Shown: positions 1 through 6,193, numbered from the stretch's first letter. The stretch is 6,916 nucleotides of DNA from Anaerolineae bacterium (GCA_030597485.1 JAUVRU010000110.1:1-6916), one strand, 5' to 3'. The notes: generated from the sequence alone by a model not told the origin. Made by a program: numbers and translations.

Positions 1-2
1 AC

Positions 3-1118
3 AACCCCTTCTCGCACAACACGCTGAAACAGGTAAGGCTGAATAGAACGTTCACTTATATGAATGAGTTGGACCTGGACATCCTGATAGCGGCCTCAAC
101 TGATTCCATCCAGAACAGAGGCAATGTCCGGTTCCTCACCAACTACGCCACGGCATTTGGTTCCAGTCTGGTGGTGGTTCCCAAGGGGGACGAACCGGGG
201 CTTCTCGTGCCTGCCGGCTCGTTTCAGTCGGGATGGGCACAGGAGACGGCGTGGGTAAGAGATATCAGGCCAGTACAGGACTTCGCTGCCGCCACCGTTG
301 ACCTACTCGCGGAGATCGGAGGGGGGCGGGCGACCGTCGGCCTGGTGGGCTTTGAGAGCCTCCACGGCTCCATCGAATCGCAGATCATTGCGTCGATGCC
401 CACGATGGATTTCGTGGCCAGCACCGATTCATTTCGCCTGATGAGATCGGTCAAGACGGCGACCGAGATCGATATGGCGCGCAGGTCCGTGATACTGGCT
501 GATTCCGTGTTCGAGAACCTGCCGTCCGTCATAGAGGTTGGTGTTTCTGAGCGCAAGGTTTTCGCCAGTGCATCCTACCGGCTGGTGTCGGAGGGCGCTG
601 AAGACTATTTCCTTCTTGGGAGCTCCGGGGCCGGGAACGTGGTAATGCCTATGCCTGCCGACCGTTCCCTCGTAGATCACGGCATATTCCGTCTCTCGGT
701 AGAACCAGCATCATCAGATGGATTCTGGACCCAGACAATCCGAGTCTTCTCGCTGGCTGACCCGGCACCTCAGGTTCGAACGGTGTTTGATCTCTGCCAC
801 GAAGCGCTGGAGTGGGCAGGCGAGATGCTTGAGCCTGGAGTCACAGGCGGGGAACTGGCAACAGGCATTATGACAATACTGGAACGGGCAGAGGACGGAG
901 AGGCAGGCCCCTCCGGTCACGGTATGGGGCTGGACCTGACCGAGCCCCCGTATGTGCTCCCGCAAGACGAAACCGCTGTTGAACCGGGTATGGTAATCGC
1001 CATTCATCCCCATCTCACCTGTGGCGAAGCGAGTATCTGGCTAGGTGACACATTCCTGGTCACGGAACACGGATCGGAGAAGCTGTCCAAGATATCACAC
1101 GATCTTCATGTGCTGTGA
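3..1118 (+). CDS. M24-family (creatinase/Xaa-Pro peptidase fold) protein, probably 5'-partial, catalytic residues altered
   Basis: Member of the M24 'pita-bread' family, which includes Xaa-Pro aminopeptidases, prolidases and creatinase. Counting from the ATG at 60 (352 residues), a creatinase-type N-terminal domain spans about 1-125. The linker helix typical of the family follows (MRSVKTATEIDMARR, 128-142), then the M24 domain with GHGMGLDLTEPPYV (286-299) and VEPGMVIAIHP (307-317). Of the five metal ligands of active M24 peptidases only His287 is visible. By eye the others align to Ser213, Gln225, His316 and Gly329. The start is doubtful: the frame is open from base 3, and the upstream codons (NPFS..., then RLNRTFTY before MNELDLDILI) look like the usual family N-terminus R..R....M...LD.LI. 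There is also no Shine-Dalgarno before the ATG at 60. I infer a start just left of the window. Substrate unknown; it may be a metal-independent hydrolase or a pseudoenzyme. Probably cytosolic, with no signal peptide in the visible part. Confidence 0.85.
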   Translation, partial: NPFSHNTLKQVRLNRTFTYMNELDLDILIAASTDSIQNRGNVRFLTNYATAFGSSLVVVPKGDEPGLLVPAGSFQSGWAQETAWVRDIRPVQDFAAATVDLLAEIGGGRATVGLVGFESLHGSIESQIIASMPTMDFVASTDSFRLMRSVKTATEIDMARRSVILADSVFENLPSVIEVGVSERKVFASASYRLVSEGAEDYFLLGSSGAGNVVMPMPADRSLVDHGIFRLSVEPASSDGFWTQTIRVFSLADPAPQVRTVFDLCHEALEWAGEMLEPGVTGGELATGIMTILERAEDGEAGPSGHGMGLDLTEPPYVLPQDETAVEPGMVIAIHPHLTCGEASIWLGDTFLVTEHGSEKLSKISHDLHVL

Positions 1119-1122
1119 GAAC

Positions 1123-1151
1123 TTGACAATCCAGACTTCAACACATATCCT
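1123..1151 (+). promoter_or_regulatory. Candidate sigma70-type promoter for the dehydrogenase operon
   Basis: A perfect -35 consensus TTGACA (1123-1128) is followed, after exactly 17 bases, by TATCCT (1146-1151), which matches the -10 consensus at four of six positions including the key first TAT. It starts five bases after the M24 stop codon and would give a 5' leader of about 100 bases before the E1-alpha start. Position and spacing support separate transcription of the dehydrogenase genes. No operator palindrome is evident nearby. Confidence 0.5.
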
Positions 1152-1241
1152 TCCCAAGTGCCACACAGGCGTCAGCCTCACGGACCACCGGGAGATCCTA
1201 TGTCCGCACGAGAGTCTTTTCTGCCATTTTTTTCACTGATC

Positions 1242-1249
1242 AAAGGAGG
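1242..1249 (+). promoter_or_regulatory. Strong Shine-Dalgarno of E1-alpha
   Basis: AAAGGAGG lies six bases before the ATG at 1256, a near-perfect complement to the 16S rRNA 3' end. It fixes the E1-alpha start and predicts efficient translation. Confidence 0.85.
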
Positions 1250-1255
1250 AAGTAT

Positions 1256-2218
1256 ATGAACATCGATCGAGAGGCACTGACAGAGATGTACCGTCAGATG
1301 CTGACCATTCGGCGCTTCGAGGAAGCCATCGAGGACGTGTACCGTCGCGGGCTGATGCCCGGACTGGCTCACCTGTACATTGGCGAGGAGGCAGTTGCCG
1401 TCGGCGCATGTGCCGCGCTCGAGCCCCGGGATTACATCACCTCAACGCATCGTGGGCACGGCCATTGCATTGCCAAGGGCTGCAGGCTGAACGAGATGAT
1501 GGCAGAGGTGATGGGCCGAGTGGACGGCTACTGCCGGGGAAAAGGCGGCTCAATGCACATCGCCGATTTCGAGGCGGGGATGCTGGGGGCCAGCGGCATT
1601 GTCGGTGGCATGATCGGCGTCGCCGCCGGCGCCGCCCTCTCAATCAAACTGCGGGGGACCGACCAGGTGACGGTGTGCTTCTTTGGGGATGGCGCGTCAA
1701 ACCAGGGTGTTCTGTACGAGACAATGAACATGGCCGCCCTGTGGAAAACGCCCCTCATCTATGTCTGTGAGAACAACCAGTTTGGCGAGTACTCGCCGTG
1801 GAAAGACGTGACTGCCAGCGAGAGAATCGCATCACTGGCTGACCACTTCCACATCCCCGGGGTGGTCGTGGATGGGATGGACGTTCTGGCGGTCTTAGAG
1901 GCAACTCAGACCGCCGTGGAGCGAGCGCGAAAGGGAGATGGCCCATCAATCATCGAGGCCGTCACCTACCGATACCGTGGCCACCACGTGGGAGACGTGA
2001 AGCCCGATTATCGGACGGAGGAAGAACTTGAAGACTGGAAGAAACGAGATACCATCCAACGTCTCAGAGACCAAATGATGAAGGACAATGTCCTCTCTGA
2101 AGAAGAGGCCGTGGCTCTGGAGCAAGAGGTTCAGCGTCAGGTGGACGAGTCAGTGGAATTCGGCAAGAGCTCGCCACTCCCATCTGTTGAGGAGGTGACC
2201 GATCATGTCTACGCGTGA
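1256..2218 (+). CDS. Thiamine-diphosphate-dependent 2-oxoacid dehydrogenase E1 component, alpha subunit (pyruvate/acetoin type)
   Basis: The 320-residue alpha chain of a heterotetrameric E1 enzyme. With E1-beta it decarboxylates a 2-oxoacid (or cleaves acetoin) on thiamine diphosphate and passes the acyl group to lipoyl-E2. Visible motifs: the family signature STHRGHGH (63-70), GKGGSMH (95-101), and the thiamine-diphosphate/Mg binding motif from GDG (144-146) to NN (173-174). The C-terminal active-site loop is RYRGHHVGD (239-247), followed by the YRT..E...W..RD pattern. Length is normal for bacterial E1-alpha (about 320-370). It is the first gene after a promoter candidate and overlaps E1-beta by 14 bases, so the subunits are probably translationally coupled. 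The HRGHGH block and short length resemble acetoin dehydrogenase AcoA and the many AcoA-like E1-alpha proteins annotated as pyruvate dehydrogenase. The substrate cannot be settled from sequence alone, so no symbol is given. Confidence 0.95.
   Translation: MNIDREALTEMYRQMLTIRRFEEAIEDVYRRGLMPGLAHLYIGEEAVAVGACAALEPRDYITSTHRGHGHCIAKGCRLNEMMAEVMGRVDGYCRGKGGSMHIADFEAGMLGASGIVGGMIGVAAGAALSIKLRGTDQVTVCFFGDGASNQGVLYETMNMAALWKTPLIYVCENNQFGEYSPWKDVTASERIASLADHFHIPGVVVDGMDVLAVLEATQTAVERARKGDGPSIIEAVTYRYRGHHVGDVKPDYRTEEELEDWKKRDTIQRLRDQMMKDNVLSEEEAVALEQEVQRQVDESVEFGKSSPLPSVEEVTDHVYA
2189..2198 (+). promoter_or_regulatory. Shine-Dalgarno of E1-beta inside the E1-alpha gene
   Basis: GAGGAGGTGA overlaps the last codons of E1-alpha. 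Its GGAGG core ends nine bases before the ATG at 2205. This supports ATG 2205 over the in-frame ATG at 2220, which lies after the E1-alpha stop. The arrangement suggests translational coupling of the two subunits. Confidence 0.75.
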
Positions 2219-3194
2219 GATGTCCATCAGGGATGCCATTCGAGAAGGACTGCGCGAGGAAATGAATCGCGACCAGAATGTGTTTGTCATGGGCGAAAAT
2301 GTCGCTGGCGCTGGCGGCGTCTTCAAGGTGACGCAAGGGTTGCTTCAGGAGTTCGGCCCACAGCGGGTAATAGACACCCCAATCGCGGAAGAGGGTTTCG
2401 TGGGCATGGCGGTGGGCGCAGCACTCACCGGCATGCGCCCGGTGGTAGAGATCATGTTTTGTGACTTTATTACCCTGGCCATGGACCCAATCATCAATCA
2501 GGCAGCCCACGTCCGCTATATGACCGGTGGGCAGGCCACGGTCCCCCTCACGATTCGTACCACTCTGGGTGCCGGTCGTTCGGCAGCGTCACAGCACTCA
2601 CAGAGTATTCACGCCTGGTTCTGTCACATCCCTGGCCTGAAAGTGGTGGTGCCATCCAGTCCGCACGACGCCAAGGGCTTGATCAAATCCGCCATCCGGG
2701 ACGACAACACCGTCATGTTCTTTGAAGACAAAATGATCTATGACCTCAAAGGCCCGGTGCCGGAAGAAGAATACTTGCTTCCTTTGGGTCAGGCGGAGGT
2801 GAAGAGAGTTGGGGAAGATGTGACCGTCATTGCCACCTCCAGGTTGGTTCAGGAAGCGTTGAGTGCTGCTGACCAGCTGAGCGAGAGCGGCATCAGCGTG
2901 GAGGTGGTGGACCCACGCACGCTGCTTCCGCTCGACAAGGAAACCCTGCTGAAATCCGCAGCGAAGACAGGTCGGGTCATCGTGGCCGATGGCGGCTATC
3001 GCTCATATGGCGTGACTGGCGAGATAGCTTCGGTGATCATGGAAGATGCGTTCTACCATCTGCAGGCTCCCATCATCCGTATTGGGGCGGCAGATGTGCC
3101 AGTACCGTTTTCCAAGCCACTGGAAGACGCTACCATTCCTACCGCCAAACACATCGTGGAGGCCGCCCGCCGCCTGATGACCGAGGAAGCGTAG
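2205..3194 (+). CDS. 2-oxoacid dehydrogenase E1 component, beta subunit (pyruvate/acetoin type)
   Basis: The 329-residue beta chain of E1, the usual length for PdhB/AcoB (about 325-330). The N-terminal pyrimidine-binding domain carries DTPIAEEGFVG (57-67). Its Glu62 aligns with the glutamate that activates the thiamine aminopyrimidine ring in characterised E1 enzymes. QHSQSIHAWF (130-139) followed by HIPGLKVVVPS (141-151) is the conserved active-site and interface region, with His131 in the expected place. FFEDKMIYDLKG (172-183) ends this domain. The C-terminal transketolase-type domain has VDPRTLLPLD (235-244), GYRSYGVTGEIAS (264-276) and VPVPFSKPLED (298-308). All key residues I can check are present, so it should be active with E1-alpha. 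The start is chosen from the strong Shine-Dalgarno at 2189. The gap to the E2 gene is unusually long for this operon because of an inserted repeat element. Confidence 0.95.
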   Translation: MSTREMSIRDAIREGLREEMNRDQNVFVMGENVAGAGGVFKVTQGLLQEFGPQRVIDTPIAEEGFVGMAVGAALTGMRPVVEIMFCDFITLAMDPIINQAAHVRYMTGGQATVPLTIRTTLGAGRSAASQHSQSIHAWFCHIPGLKVVVPSSPHDAKGLIKSAIRDDNTVMFFEDKMIYDLKGPVPEEEYLLPLGQAEVKRVGEDVTVIATSRLVQEALSAADQLSESGISVEVVDPRTLLPLDKETLLKSAAKTGRVIVADGGYRSYGVTGEIASVIMEDAFYHLQAPIIRIGAADVPVPFSKPLEDATIPTAKHIVEAARRLMTEEA

Positions 3195-3204
3195 CATCAT
3201 CCTG

Positions 3205-3215
3205 GAACAGGCATC
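3205..3215 (+). repeat. Left 11-bp direct repeat flanking the MITE-like element (target-site-duplication candidate)
   Basis: GAACAGGCATC occurs here and again, identically, at 3347-3357. The two copies sit directly at the outer ends of the inverted-repeat element, as a target-site duplication would. Confidence 0.7.
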
Positions 3216-3346
3216 TAGCCACCAGACAGTTTGGTTGTGTGTTTCCAACAGGACGCAGATGAACGCAGATTGTTCTAGATTTTCTGTGTTTTCATCTGCG
3301 AGAATCAGCGAAAATCTGCGTCCCATTGAAAACTGTCAGGTAGCTA
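3216..3346. mobile_element. 131-bp MITE-like non-autonomous element between E1-beta and E2
   Basis: The ends are TAGCCACCAGACAGTT (3216-3231) and AACTGTCAGGTAGCTA (3331-3346). They are inverted repeats matching at 14 of 16 positions, and an exact 11-bp direct repeat flanks them. The interior has no plausible coding sequence and holds a second inverted pair, GGACGCAGAT (3251-3260) and ATCTGCGTCC (3314-3323). Removing the element and one copy of the flanking repeat would leave a 41-base gap between the E1-beta stop and the E2 start, a normal operon spacing with the E2 Shine-Dalgarno intact. Together this looks like a transposed miniature element that inserted without breaking a gene. It could change operon expression by forming a hairpin in the mRNA. 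I do not recognise the transposase family that would have moved it. An alternative is a non-mobile structured intergenic repeat of REP/ERIC style. Confidence 0.65.
3251..3323. repeat. Inverted, 10-bp-period CGCAGAT repeat core
   Basis: CGCAGAT occurs at 3254-3260 and 3264-3270. Its complement ATCTGCG occurs at 3294-3300 and 3314-3320, with a one-mismatch copy ATCAGCG at 3304-3310. Copies are spaced 10 bases apart in each arm, and the outermost 10-bp blocks (3251-3260 and 3314-3323) are perfect inverted repeats able to form a stem. From memory, similar GACGCAGAT/ATCTGCGTC intergenic repeats are scattered in Chloroflexota and some other environmental genomes; I cannot verify this here. Confidence 0.75.
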
Positions 3347-3357
3347 GAACAGGCATC
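3347..3357 (+). repeat. Right 11-bp direct repeat flanking the MITE-like element
   Basis: An exact second copy of GAACAGGCATC (first copy 3205-3215), immediately outside the right terminal inverted repeat. The E2 Shine-Dalgarno begins nine bases further on. Confidence 0.7.
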
Positions 3358-3365
3358 ATGGACAG

Positions 3366-3373
3366 AAGGAGAG
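3366..3373 (+). promoter_or_regulatory. Shine-Dalgarno of E2
   Basis: AAGGAGAG ends four bases before the ATG at 3378, with the GGAG core at 3368-3371. It lies outside the repeat element, so E2 can be translated from a transcript that runs through the element. Confidence 0.7.
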
Positions 3374-3377
3374 AACA

Positions 3378-4565
3378 ATGGCCACCGAGGTGGTGTTGCC
3401 CAGACTGGGCTTGACAATGGAAGAGGGCACCATCGTGCGATGGTGTAAGAAGCCGGGCGACGAGGTTGTCGAAGGGGAGACGATTCTGGAGATCGAGACT
3501 GACAAGGTCACGGCCGAGGTGGAAGCGCCAACCTCAGGCTCGTTGGGGCCAATTCTGGCACAGGAAGGGATGACAGTCCCCGTGGGCCAGGTGATCACCC
3601 ACGTCCTGGCTGCTGGAGAGCAAGCACCAGAAACCCAGCCAGCGGGGGTGCAGGAGGTGACTGAGGCCACAGCAACCGCGGACCGCACCGCCCCCAAGCC
3701 CAAAGGAAAAGGCCAGAAGGTGGCGGCGTCGCCGGTAGCGCGTCGGATAGCCATGGAGCTGGGAGTCGACTTGAACACGGTGGTGGGCACTGGCCCCGGA
3801 GGGCGCATCACGAAAGAAGATGTCCGCCAGGCAAAACCGACGGGGCCCTCGACCCCGGAAGTGGAAATCGGCGAAGGGCAGATCAGGTTACTGCAAGGGG
3901 TGCGCAAGGTCACGGCCGAGCGCTTGACCCAGAGCTTCACCACCGCTCCACACTTCTACCTGTCCGTGGAGGCCGACGCCAGCTCAACCCTGAAGATGCG
4001 CCAGCGTCTCCTGGATCCAGTCGAGAAGCGAGCAGGGGTGCGGTTCACGATAAGCGACCTGCTGGTCAAGATCACCGCCCAGGCGCTTGAGGAGCATCCT
4101 GAAGTGAACGCCGTCTGGGATAAGGGCGGTGTACGAGACCTGACCTCAATTGACGTGGGGTTGGCCGTGTCCACCGATCGCGGATTGATCGTACCCGTGA
4201 TCCGGGACGCGAATCGTAAGTCGCTGTCCCAGATCGCGGTCGAACGACAGGGCCTTGTGGACAAAGCACGATCCGGGAGCCTGACCCTCCAGGATGTGGA
4301 GGGAGGCTCGATCACCGTTTCCAATCTGGGAACGCTCGCCGTGGATCAGTTCAACGCCATCATCAACCCGCCGCAATCCGCCATACTGGCAGTCGGGCGA
4401 ATCAAGGAACGCCCGGTGGCGGTCAATGGCCAGCTCGCAGTGCGCCCCACCGTGTTCCTCACACTGTCAATCGATCACCGAATCCTGGATGGGGCACAGG
4501 CGGCACAGTTCCTGAACAGGGTGGTAGAGCTGGTTGAGGAACCCTACCTGCTGATGCCGCTGTAA
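3378..4565 (+). CDS. Dihydrolipoamide acyltransferase, E2 component of 2-oxoacid dehydrogenase complex
   Basis: The 395-residue E2 core enzyme, which takes the acyl group from E1 on a swinging lipoyl arm and transfers it to coenzyme A. Domain order is canonical. One lipoyl domain covers about 3-77, with the lipoylated lysine at Lys43 in ETDKVTAEVEAP. A flexible Ala/Pro/Thr-rich linker follows (about 79-113). A peripheral subunit-binding domain is at about 115-152 (ASPVARRIAMELGVDL, then GTGPGGRITKEDV). After a second short linker comes the catalytic domain, about 169-395, with TDRGLIVPVIR (266-276), SNLGTLAVDQFNAIINPPQS (315-334) and the active-site motif DHRILDG (366-372), where His367 and Asp371 are the expected catalytic residues. 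Length and single lipoyl domain fit Gram-positive-like or Chloroflexota-like pyruvate/acetoin complexes. The binding domain implies an E3 partner, but none is in the window. Acyl specificity cannot be read from the sequence. Confidence 0.95.
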   Translation: MATEVVLPRLGLTMEEGTIVRWCKKPGDEVVEGETILEIETDKVTAEVEAPTSGSLGPILAQEGMTVPVGQVITHVLAAGEQAPETQPAGVQEVTEATATADRTAPKPKGKGQKVAASPVARRIAMELGVDLNTVVGTGPGGRITKEDVRQAKPTGPSTPEVEIGEGQIRLLQGVRKVTAERLTQSFTTAPHFYLSVEADASSTLKMRQRLLDPVEKRAGVRFTISDLLVKITAQALEEHPEVNAVWDKGGVRDLTSIDVGLAVSTDRGLIVPVIRDANRKSLSQIAVERQGLVDKARSGSLTLQDVEGGSITVSNLGTLAVDQFNAIINPPQSAILAVGRIKERPVAVNGQLAVRPTVFLTLSIDHRILDGAQAAQFLNRVVELVEEPYLLMPL

Positions 4566-4575
4566 GGGTGCCGGC

Positions 4576-4591
4576 GCCAGGCCAGCCTGGC
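4576..4591 (+). other. Small GC-rich stem-loop after the E2 gene
   Basis: GCCAGG (4576-4581) and CCTGGC (4586-4591) form a perfect 6-bp stem with a 4-base loop, 10 bases after the E2 stop. No T-tract follows, so it is not a standard intrinsic terminator. It could be an mRNA 3'-end or processing structure, or chance in GC-rich DNA. Nothing else is evident in the 115-base gap apart from the downstream ribosome binding site. Confidence 0.3.
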
Positions 4592-4666
4592 AAGGGTTCG
4601 TCCAGGCGTTGTCAACATTCTGGGCGGACGGCGGGCAGTGTGCGGGTTGTGCGCTGATGGTTGGTA

Positions 4667-4674
4667 GAGGAGGT
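4667..4674 (+). promoter_or_regulatory. Shine-Dalgarno deciding the GTG start of the isomerase-like gene
   Basis: GAGGAGGT has its GGAGG core (4669-4673) seven bases before GTG 4681. The upstream in-frame TTG at 4609 lacks a comparable site, so this sequence favours the shorter protein. Confidence 0.75.
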
Positions 4675-4680
4675 AACGCG

Positions 4681-6081
4681 GTGAAACATCGTGTAGGGGT
4701 GCTCTCACTCTCCGATGGTCGGGGACGCGTGCACGAGAGCCTGCTTCCGGTCATCGAACGATACAACGATGAACTGACGATGATTCTGGAGGCCACCGGC
4801 GAAGTGGAAGTGATACGCGGCTCCGCGCCCATCGCCTGCCCTGAGGACGCTCGCCGCGAGGCTGCGAGACTGGTTCAAGCGGGTGTTGTGGCCACTGTCT
4901 TCCATCAACCGACCTTCGGTTTTCCCCACTTTGCCGTCATCGCTGCCCAGATCCTGCGCCCCCCCTTCCTGGTGCTCGCGCCCAGAGAACCTGACTACCC
5001 TTCCGTAAATGGATTGCTGACCATCGGCACGGCTTTTGCCCAGCTGGAGATCCCGCACGTCCGCATCTGGGGTGACATCGAGGATCGATCGGTCCTGGCT
5101 CGGGTGCTGGCCTTTATCCGGTCTGCTTCGGCCGTAAACCGGTTGCGGGGGCAGGTGTACGGATTGCTGGGCGGCAGGAGCATGGGACTGTACGGCGCTG
5201 TCCCCGTACCCAATCTCTGGATCCGGAAGTTTGGGGTGGACGTTGACCACGTCGATCAGCTGGAAATCGTGCGCCGGGCCGAACTCGTGGACCGGCAGCG
5301 GGTAACGGCTGGCCTGGCCTGGCTGACCCATCACGTGGCAGAGATTCGCTACGATGATGTGCAGCTGACGCCGTCCAAACTGGAGTATCAGGTACGAACC
5401 TACCTGGCCACCAAAGACATCATCTCCGACTACGGGTGGGACTTCCTGGGAATCAAGTGCCACTATGAGATGAGCGAATACCAGGTCACTCAATGCTTGA
5501 GCGCCAGCCTCCTGAACGACCCCTATGACTGGGAGGGCCCGAAAGAGCCGACGCCGGCATCCTGCGAAGCCGACAGCGACGGAGCCCTGACGATGCAGCT
5601 GCTGAGGCTGCTATCCGGCGGTCCGGCATCCCTCCTTGATATCCGCTTCTTTGATGAAGAGGCCGGCATGTGGGTGTTGGTCAACTGCGGCGCCGCCCCC
5701 ACCTGGTTCGCTGCCCGGTCCGACGACCCGGCCGAGAACCTGAGGCAGACCAAACTGGTTCCAGCAACGCCCAAGTACCTGGGAGGAGGCGCCCACGTCT
5801 GGCTACAGTTCCGTGAAGGTCCGGTGACGTTGGCGCGACTTCAGCGAGCCGGGGATGATTATCAGATGCTGATCCTCACAGGTACCGTTGAGAATCATCC
5901 TCCCGAAAAGGTAAGGGGATTCGTGGACGTGTGGCCCATCGCCCTGGCCCGGCTGGACACGCCAGTTGACACACTGATACAGGCCTTGAACGCAAATCAC
6001 GTGCACCTCGTTCCCGGCGACCTCACCGCGGAATTGGAAATGGTCGCGGGGTTCCTGGGAGTTAAGGTAATTCGTTTGTGA
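4681..6081 (+). CDS. L-fucose/L-arabinose isomerase superfamily protein
   Basis: A 466-residue protein of the FucI-like sugar isomerase superfamily, whose characterised members interconvert aldoses and ketoses with a divalent metal (usually Mn). Numbering is from GTG 4681. The N-terminal Rossmann-like region starts KHRVGVLSLSDGR. The middle domain has GIKCHYEMSEY (257-267), then LNDPYDWEGPKEP (278-290) and CEADSDGALTM (295-305). Compared from memory with E. coli FucI (DWNG.REP...ATEND), Asp298 aligns with a metal-ligand aspartate. The FucI glutamate ligand has no clear match there; Glu263 is a possible substitute. The C-terminal barrel-like domain includes GPVTLARL (380-387) and NHVHLVPGDL (439-448), the family's terminal histidine-containing motif. 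An upstream TTG at 4609 would add 24 residues without family resemblance. The gene follows E2 after 115 bases in the same direction and may be co-transcribed. The substrate is unknown; it may not be fucose or arabinose. Confidence 0.85.
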   Translation: MKHRVGVLSLSDGRGRVHESLLPVIERYNDELTMILEATGEVEVIRGSAPIACPEDARREAARLVQAGVVATVFHQPTFGFPHFAVIAAQILRPPFLVLAPREPDYPSVNGLLTIGTAFAQLEIPHVRIWGDIEDRSVLARVLAFIRSASAVNRLRGQVYGLLGGRSMGLYGAVPVPNLWIRKFGVDVDHVDQLEIVRRAELVDRQRVTAGLAWLTHHVAEIRYDDVQLTPSKLEYQVRTYLATKDIISDYGWDFLGIKCHYEMSEYQVTQCLSASLLNDPYDWEGPKEPTPASCEADSDGALTMQLLRLLSGGPASLLDIRFFDEEAGMWVLVNCGAAPTWFAARSDDPAENLRQTKLVPATPKYLGGGAHVWLQFREGPVTLARLQRAGDDYQMLILTGTVENHPPEKVRGFVDVWPIALARLDTPVDTLIQALNANHVHLVPGDLTAELEMVAGFLGVKVIRL

Positions 6082-6193
6082 CCGTCGCCTTTCCCACGCG
6101 TCTGCAGCTGGGACACCGTCACTGGACCCACCACCTGAGCTCCGAGGGCCACACCCGCACAATGCTGCTCAGGCACCTCGCCGACTCAGGACT
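6082..6193. other. Convergent intergenic gap, no clear terminator
   Basis: This 112-base gap separates two convergent genes. The only structure I find is a 7-bp inverted repeat, CCTGAGC (6134-6140) and GCTCAGG (6167-6173), with a 26-base spacer and no T-tract on either strand. It may be a weak or Rho-assisted end, or chance. No small gene or RNA is apparent. Confidence 0.3.

Noticed and set aside
1181..1233. CGGAC/GTCCG stem (1181-1185, 1202-1206) followed by a T7 run (1227-1233) as a terminator or attenuator before E1-alpha
   Set aside because: The stem is only 5 bp with a 16-base loop, and the T-run starts about 20 bases after it, too far for an intrinsic terminator.
1437..1770. Arginine- and proline-rich open frames overlapping E1-alpha on both strands
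   Set aside because: They are out-of-frame shadows of a strongly conserved gene, with low-complexity composition typical of GC-rich DNA.
3251..3323. CRISPR array reading of the repeated CGCAGAT units
   Set aside because: Units are 7-10 bases, inverted about the centre and without unique spacers of normal length.
4609..4637. TTGTCA as a -35 box for the isomerase-like gene
   Set aside because: No -10-like sequence occurs at 16-18 bases downstream; the region is GC-rich.
4705..5493. A 262-codon minus-strand open frame within the isomerase-like gene
   Set aside because: It is antisense to a gene with clear family motifs, has no recognisable domain, and its length is expected from GC-rich codon use.
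6134..6173. CCTGAGC/GCTCAGG inverted repeat as a bidirectional terminator between convergent genes
   Set aside because: The 26-base spacer and lack of T-tracts make it weak; recorded only as a low-confidence structure.
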